42,130 bases of DNA from SAR116 cluster bacterium AG-355-O21 (GCA_003280605.1 QCEM01000015.1:1-42130), one strand, 5' to 3'; positions 24,202 through 34,261 are shown, counted from the stretch's first letter. The notes: generated by a model not told the origin, from the letters alone. Program-made: numbers and translations.

Positions 24202-24281
24202 TTGTCGCGCGAAAGACCTCCCTTGGCGAGATCGCCGAGAGCGCGTATATAAAGGTTATTCCACGCCAATATTGGACCGTC

Positions 24282-25871
24282 ATGAGCGCTTTAACTGAGG
24301 CCGTCAGCCGGCGGCGCACTTTCGCAATTATTTCCCACCCTGATGCCGGCAAGACCACCTTGACCGAAAAGCTGCTGCTGTTCGGGGGGGCGATCCAGAT
24401 GGCCGGTGCGGTGAAGGCTCGCGGCGAACAACGGCGGGCGCACTCGGACTGGATGAAGGTTGAGCGCGAGCGCGGTATTTCGGTGGCATCATCGGTGATG
24501 ACCTATGAATATCAGGATTGCACCTTCAATCTTCTTGATACGCCGGGCCATGAAGATTTCTCGGAGGATACCTATCGCACACTTACGGCGGTGGACAGTG
24601 CGGTGATGGTGATCGATGCCGCCAAAGGGATCGAGGCGCAAACCCGTAAGCTTTTTGAAGTCTGCCGGCTGCGTGACGTGCCGATTATTACTTTCATCAA
24701 CAAAATGGACCGTGAGGCGCGAGATAATTTTGAGCTGATTGACGAGATCGAGCAAAGCTTAGCCCTGGATATCGCGCCGGCAAGTTGGCCGATTGGCATG
24801 GGACAGGCCTTCAAGGGCTGTTACAATTTACTGGATGATCGGCTGTTATTGGTTGAACGGGGCAGCAATGATGTTCCCGATGACGGCCAGATTTGTGCTG
24901 GTTTGGATGACCCTAAGTTAGATGACTTACTGCCCAGCCATGCCGCCGCGACTTTGCGGGAAGAAGTTGAAATGGCCCGCGGCCTATGTACCGAGTTTGA
25001 TCTTGAATCCTATCGCGCCGGACATTTGTCGCCGGTCTTTTTTGGCAGCGCGATTAATAACTTTGGGGTGCGCGAGTTGCTGCAAGGTTTGGCACGATTT
25101 GCGCCCACACCGCGGCCGCAGCCGGCGATTGATCGCAGTATCTCGCCCGATGAAAATAAAGTCAGCGCCTTTGTTTTCAAAATACAGGCCAATATGGACC
25201 CCAAACATCGTGACCGGATTGCTTTTGCGCGAATTTGTTCCGGGCATTTTAAGCGCGGCATGAAGATGAAGCATGTGCGCTCCAATAAAACCCTCACCAT
25301 GCACAATCCGGTAATGTTTCTGGCCCGCGACCGGGAGTTAGCCGAAGAAGCGTTTCCAGGCGATATCATCGGTATTCCCAATCATGGCAATTTGCGCATC
25401 GGTGACGCCCTGACGGAAGGCGAGATGATTCGCTTTGCCGGCATTCCGAGTTTTGCGCCAGAACTGTTGCAACGGGTTCGGCCAGACGATCCGATGCGCG
25501 CGAAACATTTAGAGCGGGCGGTCCAACAACTTGCGGAAGAAGGGGCTGCAAAAGCCTTCAAGACCCGCCTCGGCTCGCAGTGGATCGTCGGTGTGGTCGG
25601 TGCCTTGCAGTTTGAGGTTTTAGCCGATCGTATCCGAACGGAATATGAGGTGCCGTGCCACTTTGAACCTGCAGGCTTGCATACGGCACGCTGGATCATC
25701 TGCGAGGACAGTGCCGAGATTAAAAGGTTCGGTGACGCCAATGGCGGCGATATGGCGGAAGATCATGATGGCGTGCCGGTGTTTTTGGCACGGAATAATT
25801 GGCATCTGCAGCACACTGAGGAAAATTGGTCAAAGCTGACCTTTCAGAAAACCCGTGAGCAAAGCTATTGA
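24282..25871 (+). CDS. prfC: Peptide chain release factor 3
   Basis: This 529-aa translational GTPase recycles RF1 and RF2 from the ribosome after termination. G-motifs are HPDAGKTTLTEKLL (P loop), ERGISVASSVM (switch I), DTPGHEDFSEDTYRTL (switch II) and NKMDRE. Domain II/III segments such as KFRTRLGSQ-like KTRLGSQWIVGVVGALQFEV confirm RF3 rather than EF-G. The gene starts 80 bp after smpB. Its TGA overlaps the stop of the convergent gntK gene by 7 bp, so no terminator can lie between them. Confidence 0.96.
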   Translation: MSALTEAVSRRRTFAIISHPDAGKTTLTEKLLLFGGAIQMAGAVKARGEQRRAHSDWMKVERERGISVASSVMTYEYQDCTFNLLDTPGHEDFSEDTYRTLTAVDSAVMVIDAAKGIEAQTRKLFEVCRLRDVPIITFINKMDREARDNFELIDEIEQSLALDIAPASWPIGMGQAFKGCYNLLDDRLLLVERGSNDVPDDGQICAGLDDPKLDDLLPSHAAATLREEVEMARGLCTEFDLESYRAGHLSPVFFGSAINNFGVRELLQGLARFAPTPRPQPAIDRSISPDENKVSAFVFKIQANMDPKHRDRIAFARICSGHFKRGMKMKHVRSNKTLTMHNPVMFLARDRELAEEAFPGDIIGIPNHGNLRIGDALTEGEMIRFAGIPSFAPELLQRVRPDDPMRAKHLERAVQQLAEEGAAKAFKTRLGSQWIVGVVGALQFEVLADRIRTEYEVPCHFEPAGLHTARWIICEDSAEIKRFGDANGGDMAEDHDGVPVFLARNNWHLQHTEENWSKLTFQKTREQSY

Positions 25872-26389
25872 GGGCTACTTTTTGCCGCCGCGGTGCTGTC
25901 GGCTAAGGCGATTTTAATGGCTGTAACCGCAGCGTCTGTCGATAAGCTGACGGCGATGCGAATTGCTGCTTCGTCATCGTTGGGTGCTTCCAGGGCGGCG
26001 AATTGGCTGGCCAGAAGACTTGCCGGCATGTAATGGCCACCACGGCTCCTTAAGCGGTCCGCTATGAATGCCTGACTGCCGTCAAGATAAACAAGCCTTA
26101 CCCCTGGTTGCATCAGCCCGAGGTGTTGCCGGTAGGCTTTTTTTAGGGCCGAGCAGGTCAGCACCATGTCCTTGCCGGTGGCAAGCCAGGTATTAATTTC
26201 CGCGGCCAAAAGGCTTAACCATGGCCAGCGGTCGGCATCATCAAGCGGCATGCCGGCAGCCATTTTGGCGACATTCCGCGCTGGGTGATAATCATCCCCT
26301 TCGGCATAACCGGCTTGCAGGGCAACCGCCAGTTGTTGGGCGAGGGTTGATTTACCGGCGCCGCTGACCCCCATAATAACAACGACCAT
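25865..26389 (-). CDS. gntK: Gluconokinase
   Basis: This 174-aa P-loop kinase converts D-gluconate to 6-phosphogluconate. It has Walker A GVSGAGKST near the N-terminus, EGDDYHPARNVAKMAAGMPLDDADRWPW (substrate-binding region), CSALKKAYR, and LRSRGGHYMPASLLASQF. All are diagnostic of GntK. It begins 6 bp after the gnd stop, so the two make an operon linking gluconate to the pentose phosphate pathway. The end overlaps convergent prfC by 7 bp. Confidence 0.95.
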   Translation of the reverse strand: MVVVIMGVSGAGKSTLAQQLAVALQAGYAEGDDYHPARNVAKMAAGMPLDDADRWPWLSLLAAEINTWLATGKDMVLTCSALKKAYRQHLGLMQPGVRLVYLDGSQAFIADRLRSRGGHYMPASLLASQFAALEAPNDDEAAIRIAVSLSTDAAVTAIKIALADSTAAAKSSPQ

Positions 26390-26395
26390 GATCGC

Positions 26396-27754
26396 TCACC
26401 TATCTTCAGCGCTTGACCAATGGGCATGAAAAACCCCTGGCCGATCGCGGCGGGCAAAGCCATGGGCGCCAAAAGCGTCGCGCTGGCCCTGGATCATTTG
26501 TGCGGTTGGACGATCTTCGCTCAAGCCCTCCAGATAGCTTAAGGAAGCTGCTAAAGCGGGGACGCTGACAGCGCTTGTCGCCGCCCCGGCAAGGACCTGG
26601 CGAAGCGCCGGCAGGCCGGCTAAATCGGGATCATCAATGGCCGCGTCAATGCCGCCTTCCAAGCGTATCGCCAAGGTTTCTAAAAGTGGTCCACGAAGAA
26701 TGCATCCGGCCCGCCAAACACGTGCGACAGCAGCCAAATCAAGCGGCCATTTATGGTGCTCGGTGGCGGCTGCCAGCATCCGCAAGCCTTGCTCATATGT
26801 TGCCAGTTTTGCCAGTGCGAAAGCATCATATAGCTGCTCTGCCGGGCAAATCGCGTGGCTATCCGACGCTGCCGAAATGTGCTGTTCGCCGGCACGCACG
26901 GTCAAGCTGCGGGCAAAAACAGCGGCCGCCAGGGTCGGTACCGCTTGACCTAAGTCTAAGGCTGCGGTGATGGCCCAGCGTCCAGTGCCCTTTTGCCCGG
27001 CGACGGGGGCGATTTGGTCAATCAAATCACCGCTCGTTTGATCATCGACTTGGCGCAAAACACGGGCGCTGGTCTCGACCAGATAACCGCCATAGATGCG
27101 GTCTGCCCAGGACGCGAATAACTCAGCTAATTGTGAATTGCTCTGGCCGCCTGCGTATTTGCCCAGGCCGAAGATTTCAGCCAGCAGCTGCATTTCGCCA
27201 TATTCGATGGCGTTGTGAACCATTTTCACAAAATGGCCTGCGGCAGGCGGACCAAAATCAGTAAAACACCGGCTGCCGTCACTGGTTTGGGCGGCGATTG
27301 GTGCCAACAATGGGGCGATGATTTGCACGCTGTCTGCGGTACCGCCGGCCATCATGGCAGGCCCAAAACGCGCACCCGCCTCTCCGCCGGAAATTCCCAG
27401 GCCGACAAATGAAAGGGATTTTGATACCGCCAGTTCGGCGCGTCTTTGGCTGTCTTGGTAATGCGAGTTGCCGCCATCGACGATCACGTCGCCTGGGCTT
27501 AAATATGCACTTAATTGGCTGATTATTGCGTCCACAGGCGGGCCTGCGGTCACCATCATTAAGATGACCCGCGGCGGCGTTAATCTGGTGACCAGGTCGG
27601 GGAGATCGGCGGCCACAGGAAAATCTCCTGTTACCGGTCGCGCCATTTGATCAGCCAAAGGCTCAAAACCGCAAACCTCGACACCGTGATCGATGAGGTT
27701 GTGGGCAAGTGCTGCCCCCATAACGCCCAGACCGATCAAGCCGATGTCTGCCAT
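26396..27754 (-). CDS. gnd: 6-phosphogluconate dehydrogenase, decarboxylating
   Basis: This 452-aa enzyme oxidises and decarboxylates 6-phosphogluconate to ribulose 5-phosphate with NADP+. It shows the Rossmann start (MADIGLIGLGVMGAALAHNL), DGGNSHYQDSQRRAE, GISGGEAGARFGP (substrate contact) and GHFVKMVHNAIEYGEMQ with the catalytic Lys near residue 180. ATG 27754 with AAGGAC upstream is chosen; the frame runs 57 codons further without family likeness. With gntK it gives a complete gluconate to pentose-phosphate route. Confidence 0.95.
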   Translation of the reverse strand: MADIGLIGLGVMGAALAHNLIDHGVEVCGFEPLADQMARPVTGDFPVAADLPDLVTRLTPPRVILMMVTAGPPVDAIISQLSAYLSPGDVIVDGGNSHYQDSQRRAELAVSKSLSFVGLGISGGEAGARFGPAMMAGGTADSVQIIAPLLAPIAAQTSDGSRCFTDFGPPAAGHFVKMVHNAIEYGEMQLLAEIFGLGKYAGGQSNSQLAELFASWADRIYGGYLVETSARVLRQVDDQTSGDLIDQIAPVAGQKGTGRWAITAALDLGQAVPTLAAAVFARSLTVRAGEQHISAASDSHAICPAEQLYDAFALAKLATYEQGLRMLAAATEHHKWPLDLAAVARVWRAGCILRGPLLETLAIRLEGGIDAAIDDPDLAGLPALRQVLAGAATSAVSVPALAASLSYLEGLSEDRPTAQMIQGQRDAFGAHGFARRDRPGVFHAHWSSAEDR

Positions 27755-27841
27755 CGAAACGTCCTTTTGAAATTTATGTCCCGCCTGGTAGCCAAGTAAC
27801 CTATGATAACCCCGCCGACAATGCTTTAAAAGGAAACGGCG

Positions 27842-28357
27842 ATGGACGGCCTTGAAACCACCCGCCTTCAGCTTCGGCGGTTTACGATGGATGATCTGGC
27901 TGCGTATACTGAAATTCGCCGGCAATGCTCATTTTGTCGCTACTTGCCGGGTGGTGAGGCTGCTGCCGCCGATGCGGAAAAGCGCGCCCGGCAGATGATC
28001 AAACAATGTTTGCGCCAATACGCGCAGGCGCAAATGGGCACCTTCGCCGTTATTGCCAAGAATACCGGTCAACTGATTGGTCACGGCGGGCTGCGGCGAC
28101 TGGAAAAATCTCCTGACGACGAGCTTCTTTATGGCCTTCAGGAGCGTTTTTGGGGGCAGGGCTTGGCAACGGAATTGTGCCGCGCTGTGCTTGCCGCGCG
28201 GCGGCAAGACGCGGCACCGATGACCACCGTCAAGGCAATGGTGATGATTGAAAACCATGCCTCAATGCGGGTTTTGGAAAAACTTGGCTTCAGCTTTGAA
28301 AAGCAGATGAATTACTTTGGCACCGGGCAAGTGGCGTTCTACAGCTTGGCGCTTTGA
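27842..28357 (+). CDS. GNAT-family N-acetyltransferase (RimJ/RimL-like)
   Basis: This 171-aa protein has a RimJ/L-type start (LETTRLQLRRFTMDDLAAYTEI) and the acetyl-CoA-binding loop in LLYGLQERFWGQGLATELC (the Q/RxxGxG-like turn), ending with NHASMRVLEKLGFSFEKQM. The acceptor is unknown: a protein N-terminus, an amine or an antibiotic are all possible. It is divergent from gnd across 87 bp. Its end overlaps the convergent FAD-oxidoreductase gene by 19 bp. Confidence 0.88.
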   Translation: MDGLETTRLQLRRFTMDDLAAYTEIRRQCSFCRYLPGGEAAAADAEKRARQMIKQCLRQYAQAQMGTFAVIAKNTGQLIGHGGLRRLEKSPDDELLYGLQERFWGQGLATELCRAVLAARRQDAAPMTTVKAMVMIENHASMRVLEKLGFSFEKQMNYFGTGQVAFYSLAL

Positions 28358-29634
28358 TCGCGGCGTTCGCGAAATTTATCCTGGGCTTGATAAAACCAGT
28401 ACATCGCTTGGGCGGCAATGGGGGCAAGGGGGCCACCTGCGAAACTCAGCCCAAAGGGCGCGAACAAGCGATAGCGTTCATCTGCCTTGGCAATCGCGGA
28501 GGCAATCAGCTCGCCACCCAGGGTGGTGGTGTTCATGCCATGACCGCCAAATCCCTGATTGTACCAGACGCCTGGCGCCAATTGGCCGATTTGCGGCATT
28601 TTGTGAGTTGCGTAACCCATGGTGCCTGGCCAGGCTGCGGCAATCGCGACATTTTCTAACTGCGGGTAAACTTTGGCCATGGCCGTACGCATTTTAGCCA
28701 CAAGATTACGTGGCTTGGTGACGGCGCTGACATAGCCGCCCCAAAGCAGCCGGGTGTCGGCAAGGGGCCGGTAATAGTCTTGGGCGATCCGATCATCACT
28801 GATCCCATGGGGAATGCGGATCGCTGTCTTCAGGCGTTCGCCAAGTGGCTCGGTGACCATCACATAGGTGCCAACAGGAATTGTTGACCAAGCCAACCGC
28901 GGCTTTAACCAACCAAGATAACCTGAGCAACAATAGACCACGTGATCGGCGGTGACCGTCCCGGTGGCGGTCTGGATTTTGTGTTGATGGCCGCGTGTTG
29001 TGACGGATGTCACGGCGCTATGTTCAAAAATCTGCGCCCCCAACCGTTCCGCCGCGGCGGCGATACCACGAGAAAAATTAAGTGCATGAAAGGTGAAGCC
29101 GTCGGGGTCATAGAGGCCGTCGAAATAGCGATCTGTCGACAGCGCGGCGCGAAGTCGTTGGTGGGACCAATATTCATAATGACTTCCCAGCCAGTCATTA
29201 CGCGCCGCTGCCGCAGCCGCTAAGTGATCGCCCTGGTCAAACCAAGATGCCGACAAAAGACCCGGCGTGATCGGTCCGCAGTGAATAGCGTATTTGGCAA
29301 TCCGCTGCTGTATCAACGTCATCGCTTGCCGTGACAACTGAAACAGCTCGCGGGCATGGTTGTCGCCGACGCGACGGCGAATTTTATCCATGGATTGCGC
29401 ATATCCAGCCGAGACGAAGCCACCATTTCGCCCCGACGCCCCCCAGCCAACGCGCCGCGCTTCCAGCAAGGTGACCGATTGTCCGCGCTCGGCCAGGCCA
29501 ATTGCCGTGGCCAAGCCGGCTAGGCCGCCGCCAATCACGCAAACCGACGTGTCGATATTGTTGGTTAGCGGCGCCCGCTGATGATCATCATGTAGTGATC
29601 GACTGTAATAGCTATCAATGTAGTTAGCGCTCAA
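28339..29634 (-). CDS. FAD-dependent amine/amino-acid oxidase (DadA/PuuB-like)
   Basis: This 431-aa DAO-family flavoprotein has an FAD dinucleotide motif from about residue 33 (CVIGGGLAGLATAIGLAERG), the ARRVGWGASGRNGGFVSAGY signature, and a C-terminal GFGGHGMNTTTLGGELIA for flavin contact. The N-terminal SYYSRSLHDD stretch and the length resemble gamma-glutamylputrescine oxidase PuuB and related enzymes. The substrate is not determined. It lies 20 bp after an acyltransferase gene on the same strand, likely one transcript. Confidence 0.87.
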   Translation of the reverse strand: MSANYIDSYYSRSLHDDHQRAPLTNNIDTSVCVIGGGLAGLATAIGLAERGQSVTLLEARRVGWGASGRNGGFVSAGYAQSMDKIRRRVGDNHARELFQLSRQAMTLIQQRIAKYAIHCGPITPGLLSASWFDQGDHLAAAAAARNDWLGSHYEYWSHQRLRAALSTDRYFDGLYDPDGFTFHALNFSRGIAAAAERLGAQIFEHSAVTSVTTRGHQHKIQTATGTVTADHVVYCCSGYLGWLKPRLAWSTIPVGTYVMVTEPLGERLKTAIRIPHGISDDRIAQDYYRPLADTRLLWGGYVSAVTKPRNLVAKMRTAMAKVYPQLENVAIAAAWPGTMGYATHKMPQIGQLAPGVWYNQGFGGHGMNTTTLGGELIASAIAKADERYRLFAPFGLSFAGGPLAPIAAQAMYWFYQAQDKFRERRDQSAKL

Positions 29635-29654
29635 AACCTGTTTGTACCATTCGC

Positions 29655-30494
29655 TTAGTTGATTGTTTTAGCGCCCTGATCACTATTTGGCTCCAATGCA
29701 TAGACGGCATCACGAAGATGATCTAGCAGCACCTGGCGGTCATTGATACCGGCGATTTCAGCAGGCGAAATAGGGTCACCGATATGGGCGATAACTTCGG
29801 TTCCTATTTGCCTTAAAATTTCCCGCATCAAGACCGCTTCGCGCATGGCATCGCTGAACTTACTCACGAAATGAAACAGCCAGCTATTTTGTCCTTCGAA
29901 ATAGACCGGAACGACCGTCGCCTTTGACCGCATGATTAGGCGACTTGTGAAAAGCTTCCACGGGGAATCGGTGGCATCACCAAAAATTTTTTCAGATGTT
30001 GAGACGCGACCGGCCGGGAAAATAATAATGGTGCCGCCGGCCTCTAAGTGGGCCAAGGCTTGTCGCTTGGATTCGATATTGGTCCGCAGGGCACCCGATT
30101 CGCCCTCAAAGGTGATGGGGATTAAGAACGGTCGAAGCGGCTCAGCGCGACCAAGAACAGCATGTGCCAAGACTTTAATATCGGGCCGCACACGGGAGAT
30201 AATATTGCCGATGGCGATGCCGTCTAAGACCCCGAAAGGATGGTTTGCAATGATGATCAACGGCCCTGTCTTGGGCAATGCTTCAAGTTGTCCGGCATCA
30301 AAATCAACGTATATTTTCAGATAGTTAATGGCTGATTCCCAAAAATTATCATCAGCTGTCCGCGTGCGTTTGTAGCGATCATAAAGCCGTTGCAGCTTCG
30401 GTTGCCCGGTCAGCAACTCGACGACTCGCATCAGTGATCTGCGCGGCAACGGGTCGTTTGGATTGATGTAGGAAACTTCCGGAGCAGCTCGCAT
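29655..30494 (-). CDS. PlsC-like lysophospholipid acyltransferase
   Basis: This 279-aa acyltransferase has motif I as NH85PFGVLD91G, the variant found in the hemolysin/OlsB-like branch of the PlsC superfamily, and motif III as IIIFPAGRVST. These residues bind and transfer the acyl group to a lysolipid or lipid amine. No obvious membrane helix is present, so it is probably a peripheral inner-membrane enzyme. Upstream are 147 bp without genes; downstream is the FAD oxidase. Confidence 0.87.
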   Translation of the reverse strand: MRAAPEVSYINPNDPLPRRSLMRVVELLTGQPKLQRLYDRYKRTRTADDNFWESAINYLKIYVDFDAGQLEALPKTGPLIIIANHPFGVLDGIAIGNIISRVRPDIKVLAHAVLGRAEPLRPFLIPITFEGESGALRTNIESKRQALAHLEAGGTIIIFPAGRVSTSEKIFGDATDSPWKLFTSRLIMRSKATVVPVYFEGQNSWLFHFVSKFSDAMREAVLMREILRQIGTEVIAHIGDPISPAEIAGINDRQVLLDHLRDAVYALEPNSDQGAKTIN

Positions 30495-30641
30495 TAGTGT
30501 TCCTTTTCATTCACTAGCGGATCGCTGGGTCGCAATTTTATTGTTTCAATTCTACAATGCCTATAGTCATGCGCCGAGATTGTGACGATTTAATGACGTG
30601 GCCGGCAGCTGTGTCGGCAGGGTGCAAATGCCGGTTGCTCA

Positions 30642-31064
30642 TCACGCCATAGCCTGAATCACAAGTACTGCGATCAGGGCCAGTAACTGTAAAGCATTGA
30701 TCACAACAGAAAGTTTATGCAGCTGATTAAACCGCTGGTCGCTGCGTACATCGCCGCCAAGGGCGAGATCGCGCAAGCGATTGAGCTGTGGCATCAGCAC
30801 TTGGCGGGCGATGATCGCGCCGGCAGCAACAGCTGCTATGATCATCCCCGGATAAGGTGCCGCCGGTGCTAACAATGCGGCCGCAGGCGCTGCAAGCACG
30901 ATGATCGAAAGGTAATACCAGGGAAAAAGCCGGCGAATGAATGCGCCAGCCGTTTCCGCATCAAGACCGGCGAAAACCAGTGGTGCAATCACAACGGAAA
31001 AGAACAGCATTGCGCCGAGTAGCAAAGCGACGAGCTGAAAACCGAGAACCATTAGTATATCCAT
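30642..31064 (-). CDS. DUF4149-like integral membrane protein
   Basis: This 140-aa protein has four predicted membrane helices: near 4-28, 48-66, 70-86 and 118-138. Its FSVVIAPLVFAGLDAETAGAFIRRLFPWYY stretch matches DUF4149 proteins. Their function is unknown. It has its own 170-bp upstream region and no close same-strand neighbour, so it is probably monocistronic. Confidence 0.78.
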   Translation of the reverse strand: MDILMVLGFQLVALLLGAMLFFSVVIAPLVFAGLDAETAGAFIRRLFPWYYLSIIVLAAPAAALLAPAAPYPGMIIAAVAAGAIIARQVLMPQLNRLRDLALGGDVRSDQRFNQLHKLSVVINALQLLALIAVLVIQAMA

Positions 31065-31236
31065 GCTTCTTTTGCCCTCTTGCTGATCAATGCTTAGATA
31101 TAGTTTAGTCCGTCCTACATGCCGGCACGGGTTAGCGTTAAATACAGCATGGACGGGCGAATTTGGCAGCCTGGTGATAACCTGCGAAATAGACGCTTTT
31201 TTGCCCTTTGCCAGTATTCTTTAAAAATAACAAGTC
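31065..31236. other. Divergent spacer, no gene seen
   Basis: This stretch lies between the divergent DUF4149 and TPR-sulfotransferase genes. It is AT-rich in places (TTTAAAAATAA near 31220) and must carry both promoters. I saw no tRNA or other RNA gene and no repeat. Confidence 0.35.
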
Positions 31237-32616
31237 GTGACGGAACACGAATTTGGGCAAATGAGCAAAAATAAACCCCGTACTTTTGCGACCGTTGAGG
31301 GGCAAAGAATTTTAGCGACCCCTAACAATTCAGAGTATTACCTGAATTATGCAAAGTTTCTTTTAATGCGGCAGCGGTTGCCGGCGGCGGCTGTCATGCT
31401 GTGGCGGGCAACACCGCTAAATCCAATCGATTTGCAGTTGAATTGGCTACGGGCACAGTACTTCCAGATGCGATCAATGGGACGGGCGAGCCGCCTTGAA
31501 ATGATCAAGCAACTGATAATTACCCCATCGCATTTTGGTGCCACGAAACAGCTGCTGACGTATCGAGGGGGATCAGATGTCTACGCCGATGTTATGCAGT
31601 TTGCGCTATGGGCAAAAATTCTACAGCCGGATAACGCCTGGGTTTTGAGCAGATATGGGCGGCAAATGCTGCGTCAAGAGAAATTCGAAGTGGCTGGTGA
31701 TTTGGCGGGTAAGGCGATCCTTGTAAACCCATCCGAGTATGAGGCGATATTGACCCTGGCTGAAGTTTCGGTGGCCAGTGAGGATCTGAGTTTTTGTCAA
31801 AAAACCACAGTCTGGCTGCAGGTGTTAACGGCCGCGATGGCGTCTACGTTCGGCGCAAAGATTGCACGCAGTAAACGCCCAGCATTGTTTATTCACGTCC
31901 CCAAAACGGCCGGCACCTCGATCTTGCGGGCAACCGCTGAATTTTCCTCGCCGATTGGTCACCGCTGGATTTAGACTGAGCCAACACCGCTGGATAACCA
32001 TTACGCCGCATGGGTGTGGCCAAACCTAACGGTGTCGAAAGCGCAGCTTGAACAGCGGCTGGTTTTCTCGGCCGTCCGCCATATCCTGCCATTCTTGGTA
32101 AGCTTTTATGAACACGCGCGCCGCGGTTTTGCCTCGCATCATATGCTGCCGTTGGTCGTGCAGGCACGGCAGCAAAGTTTTGCGGATTTTTTGCATCAGA
32201 TTGCGGCTGCGCGCACACCTTGGGTCTCACGGCAGTTTTTATTCCCGGCATATTTCGACCGATTTACAGGTGAGATGGTTGTTGACCACCTGATCCGGAC
32301 TGAAACCATAAGCCAAGATTTGGCCGATTTATGTGCCGCCAACGGCTTTACCCATAGACCTGTTCGGCGATCAAACAAGTTTATCGCTGAATGGCGCGAT
32401 CATTATGATGCGGCGCTGATTGACTTGGTTTGGCGGACCTGGAAGCGGGAAATTGCCTTGTTTGGCTTCATGCCTGACGGTCGCTACGCTGATAACGTGA
32501 TGTTGTACGGTGACGTCAGCGCCCATAAAAAGCGTTTCAATTATGATTGGCGGAAGGATCGCTTGACCCTTGACGGAATTACCTTTACCGGCGCATCGGG
32601 GGCGCCGTTAGCGTAG
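31237..32616 (+). pseudogene. TPR-sulfotransferase family gene interrupted by one in-frame stop
   Basis: One frame runs from 31237 to 32616 with a single TAG at 31972-31974. The first 245 codons give a TPR-like helical region (NPIDLQLNWLRAQYFQM, PDNAWVLSRYGRQML) and then FIHVPKTAGTS, the 5'-phosphosulfate loop of the sulfotransferase family. After the stop the frame continues with LVFSAVRHILPFLVSFYEHARRG, the region of the 3'-phosphate loop (normally RNPxxRLVSxYxH), and further C-terminal residues. The stop falls right after GHRWI, consistent with a CAG-to-TAG change. Loss of NP in the second motif also suggests decay. The start is GTG 31237 or ATG 31261. Confidence 0.72.
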
Positions 32617-32631
32617 CCGAAACTGGCCCCA

Positions 32632-33471
32632 TCATTCGCCAATTTGAAGCAGCTTGCCTTCCGCGCGTGCGGATCGAAACGCCGACCGAAAGGTCACGAT
32701 GCCAATCCCCAAATACGTAAATGCGAGCCCCGCTGCCCAAAAGAAGTGCTGCCAGTTAAAGACACCTTTGATCAGCAGTTCGCGCATGCCTTCAAAAACA
32801 TGAGCCGCAGGCGTCGCCAAAGCCAAAGGCTGTAGCCACCATGGCAGAACCTCAACCGGGTAATACACGGCGCTGATCGGCAAAAAGGCAAAAACCGCCG
32901 CCCAAGCAAGTGATTCCGCCCCCAATCCAAATCGCAGCACCATCGAAATGATGACCAAACCTAAGCCCCAGCTCATGACCATCAATAGGCCGAAAAACAC
33001 CACCAAGCTTGGCCCCATTTCGGTGATGGCGTAGCGATGGAGAAAAAATGCGATGATCGCGGCGACGACCAGTCCGAACAATGTGCGCAGCAAACTCATG
33101 GTGATCAGTGCGAAGATAAATTCCCAGGGCCGCAACGGGCTGACGAAAAGATGTCCAAGGTTGCGTGACCACATTTCCTCGAAAAAACAGATTGATAAGC
33201 TAATTTGGCCGCGAAACATCACGTCCCATAGCATTGCTCCACCCAAAAGAACGCCAACCGCCAGAGATAGCCAATCTGATTGGGTGAGGAAGAACTTTGT
33301 CACAAACCCCCATAACACCACCTGCATGGTGGGCCAGTAGGCAAGCTCTAGTATGCGTGGCCAGGAGCCTTTGATTAAATACCAATAGCGCCGGATCATC
33401 GCACTTACCCGGCGTGATGATGCCAGCAAGCCATGGTCGTTGATTTCTGGTCTGTCAATTTCAGTGCTCAT
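32632..33471 (-). CDS. ABC-2 type transporter permease
   Basis: This 279-aa membrane protein has six predicted helices, among them WPTMQVVLWGFVTKFFL, LSLAVGVLLGGAMLWDVMF, LLRTLFGLVVAAIIAFFL and FFGLLMVMSWGLGLVIIS. It belongs to the ABC-2 exporter family (NodJ/DrrB-like). It works with the ATPase encoded just upstream; the two genes overlap by 11 bp when ATG 33471 is used (ATG 33489 is also possible). Cargo is unknown: polysaccharide, lipid or drug export are options. Confidence 0.88.
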   Translation of the reverse strand: MSTEIDRPEINDHGLLASSRRVSAMIRRYWYLIKGSWPRILELAYWPTMQVVLWGFVTKFFLTQSDWLSLAVGVLLGGAMLWDVMFRGQISLSICFFEEMWSRNLGHLFVSPLRPWEFIFALITMSLLRTLFGLVVAAIIAFFLHRYAITEMGPSLVVFFGLLMVMSWGLGLVIISMVLRFGLGAESLAWAAVFAFLPISAVYYPVEVLPWWLQPLALATPAAHVFEGMRELLIKGVFNWQHFFWAAGLAFTYLGIGIVTFRSAFRSARAEGKLLQIGE

Positions 33472-34261
33472 CTGTTCTCGCAGCGCCATTAACAGCCCCC
33501 TCTGCCTGATCATCAGCGGTCAGGTCTTTGGTTTCGCGCCGCTCCCGGGCGATATCTAAAAATACGTCTTCTAAGGTTTGCCGGCCAAAGCGTGCCAATA
33601 GGTCGCCTGGGGCACCTTGATCGACAATGCGGCCGGCGCGCATCATTAAGACATCGTCACAAAGCCGCTCAACCTCGGCCATGTTATGCGACGCGATCAA
33701 CATCGTTGCATTGGTTTCCCGGCGGTAGCGTTCCAAATAGGCCCGAACCCAATCGCCGGTATCCGGGTCAAGTGACGCAGTCGGCTCGTCAAGCAACAAT
33801 ACCGCCGGTCGGTTGATAAGTGATTTCGCCAGCGCCAAACGGGTTTTCTGACCGGCTGATAATTTCCCCGAGGGGCGGTCTAAATAGGCAGTTAGGTCAA
33901 GGTTTTCAGTCAACTCCTTGATCCGCTCCGCCGGTGCGCGAACGCCGTAGAGATCCGCATAGACACGCAGGTTTTGGGCCACGGTTAAGCGGTGCGGCAA
34001 CTCAACATAGGGCGATGAAAAATTCATTCGTGCGAGCACTTTGTACCGCTCCGTGCGCAGGTCATGACCCAAGATGCGGACCTGTCCGGTGGTTGGCAGT
34101 AACAACCCAAGCAACATGGATATTGTGGTTGTCTTGCCGGCACCATTGCCGCCTAAAAGCGCGACGGTTTGGCCCTCGTCAATGCGCAACGACACATTGT
34201 CCACGGCGACCACATCGCCAAACACTTTCATTAAATTTGTGGCGTCAATCACCGCCGTCAT
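33461..34261 (-). CDS. ABC exporter ATP-binding protein
   Basis: This 266-aa ATPase shows Walker A GGNGAGKT (37-44), signature LSAGQKTRLALAKSL, Walker B VLLLDEPTASLD and the switch His in LIASHNMAEVERL. The C-terminal part resembles the CcmA/DrrA group. It powers the neighbouring ABC-2 permease at the inner membrane. No substrate-binding protein is nearby, fitting an exporter. Confidence 0.93.
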   Translation of the reverse strand: MTAVIDATNLMKVFGDVVAVDNVSLRIDEGQTVALLGGNGAGKTTTISMLLGLLLPTTGQVRILGHDLRTERYKVLARMNFSSPYVELPHRLTVAQNLRVYADLYGVRAPAERIKELTENLDLTAYLDRPSGKLSAGQKTRLALAKSLINRPAVLLLDEPTASLDPDTGDWVRAYLERYRRETNATMLIASHNMAEVERLCDDVLMMRAGRIVDQGAPGDLLARFGRQTLEDVFLDIARERRETKDLTADDQAEGAVNGAARTDEH

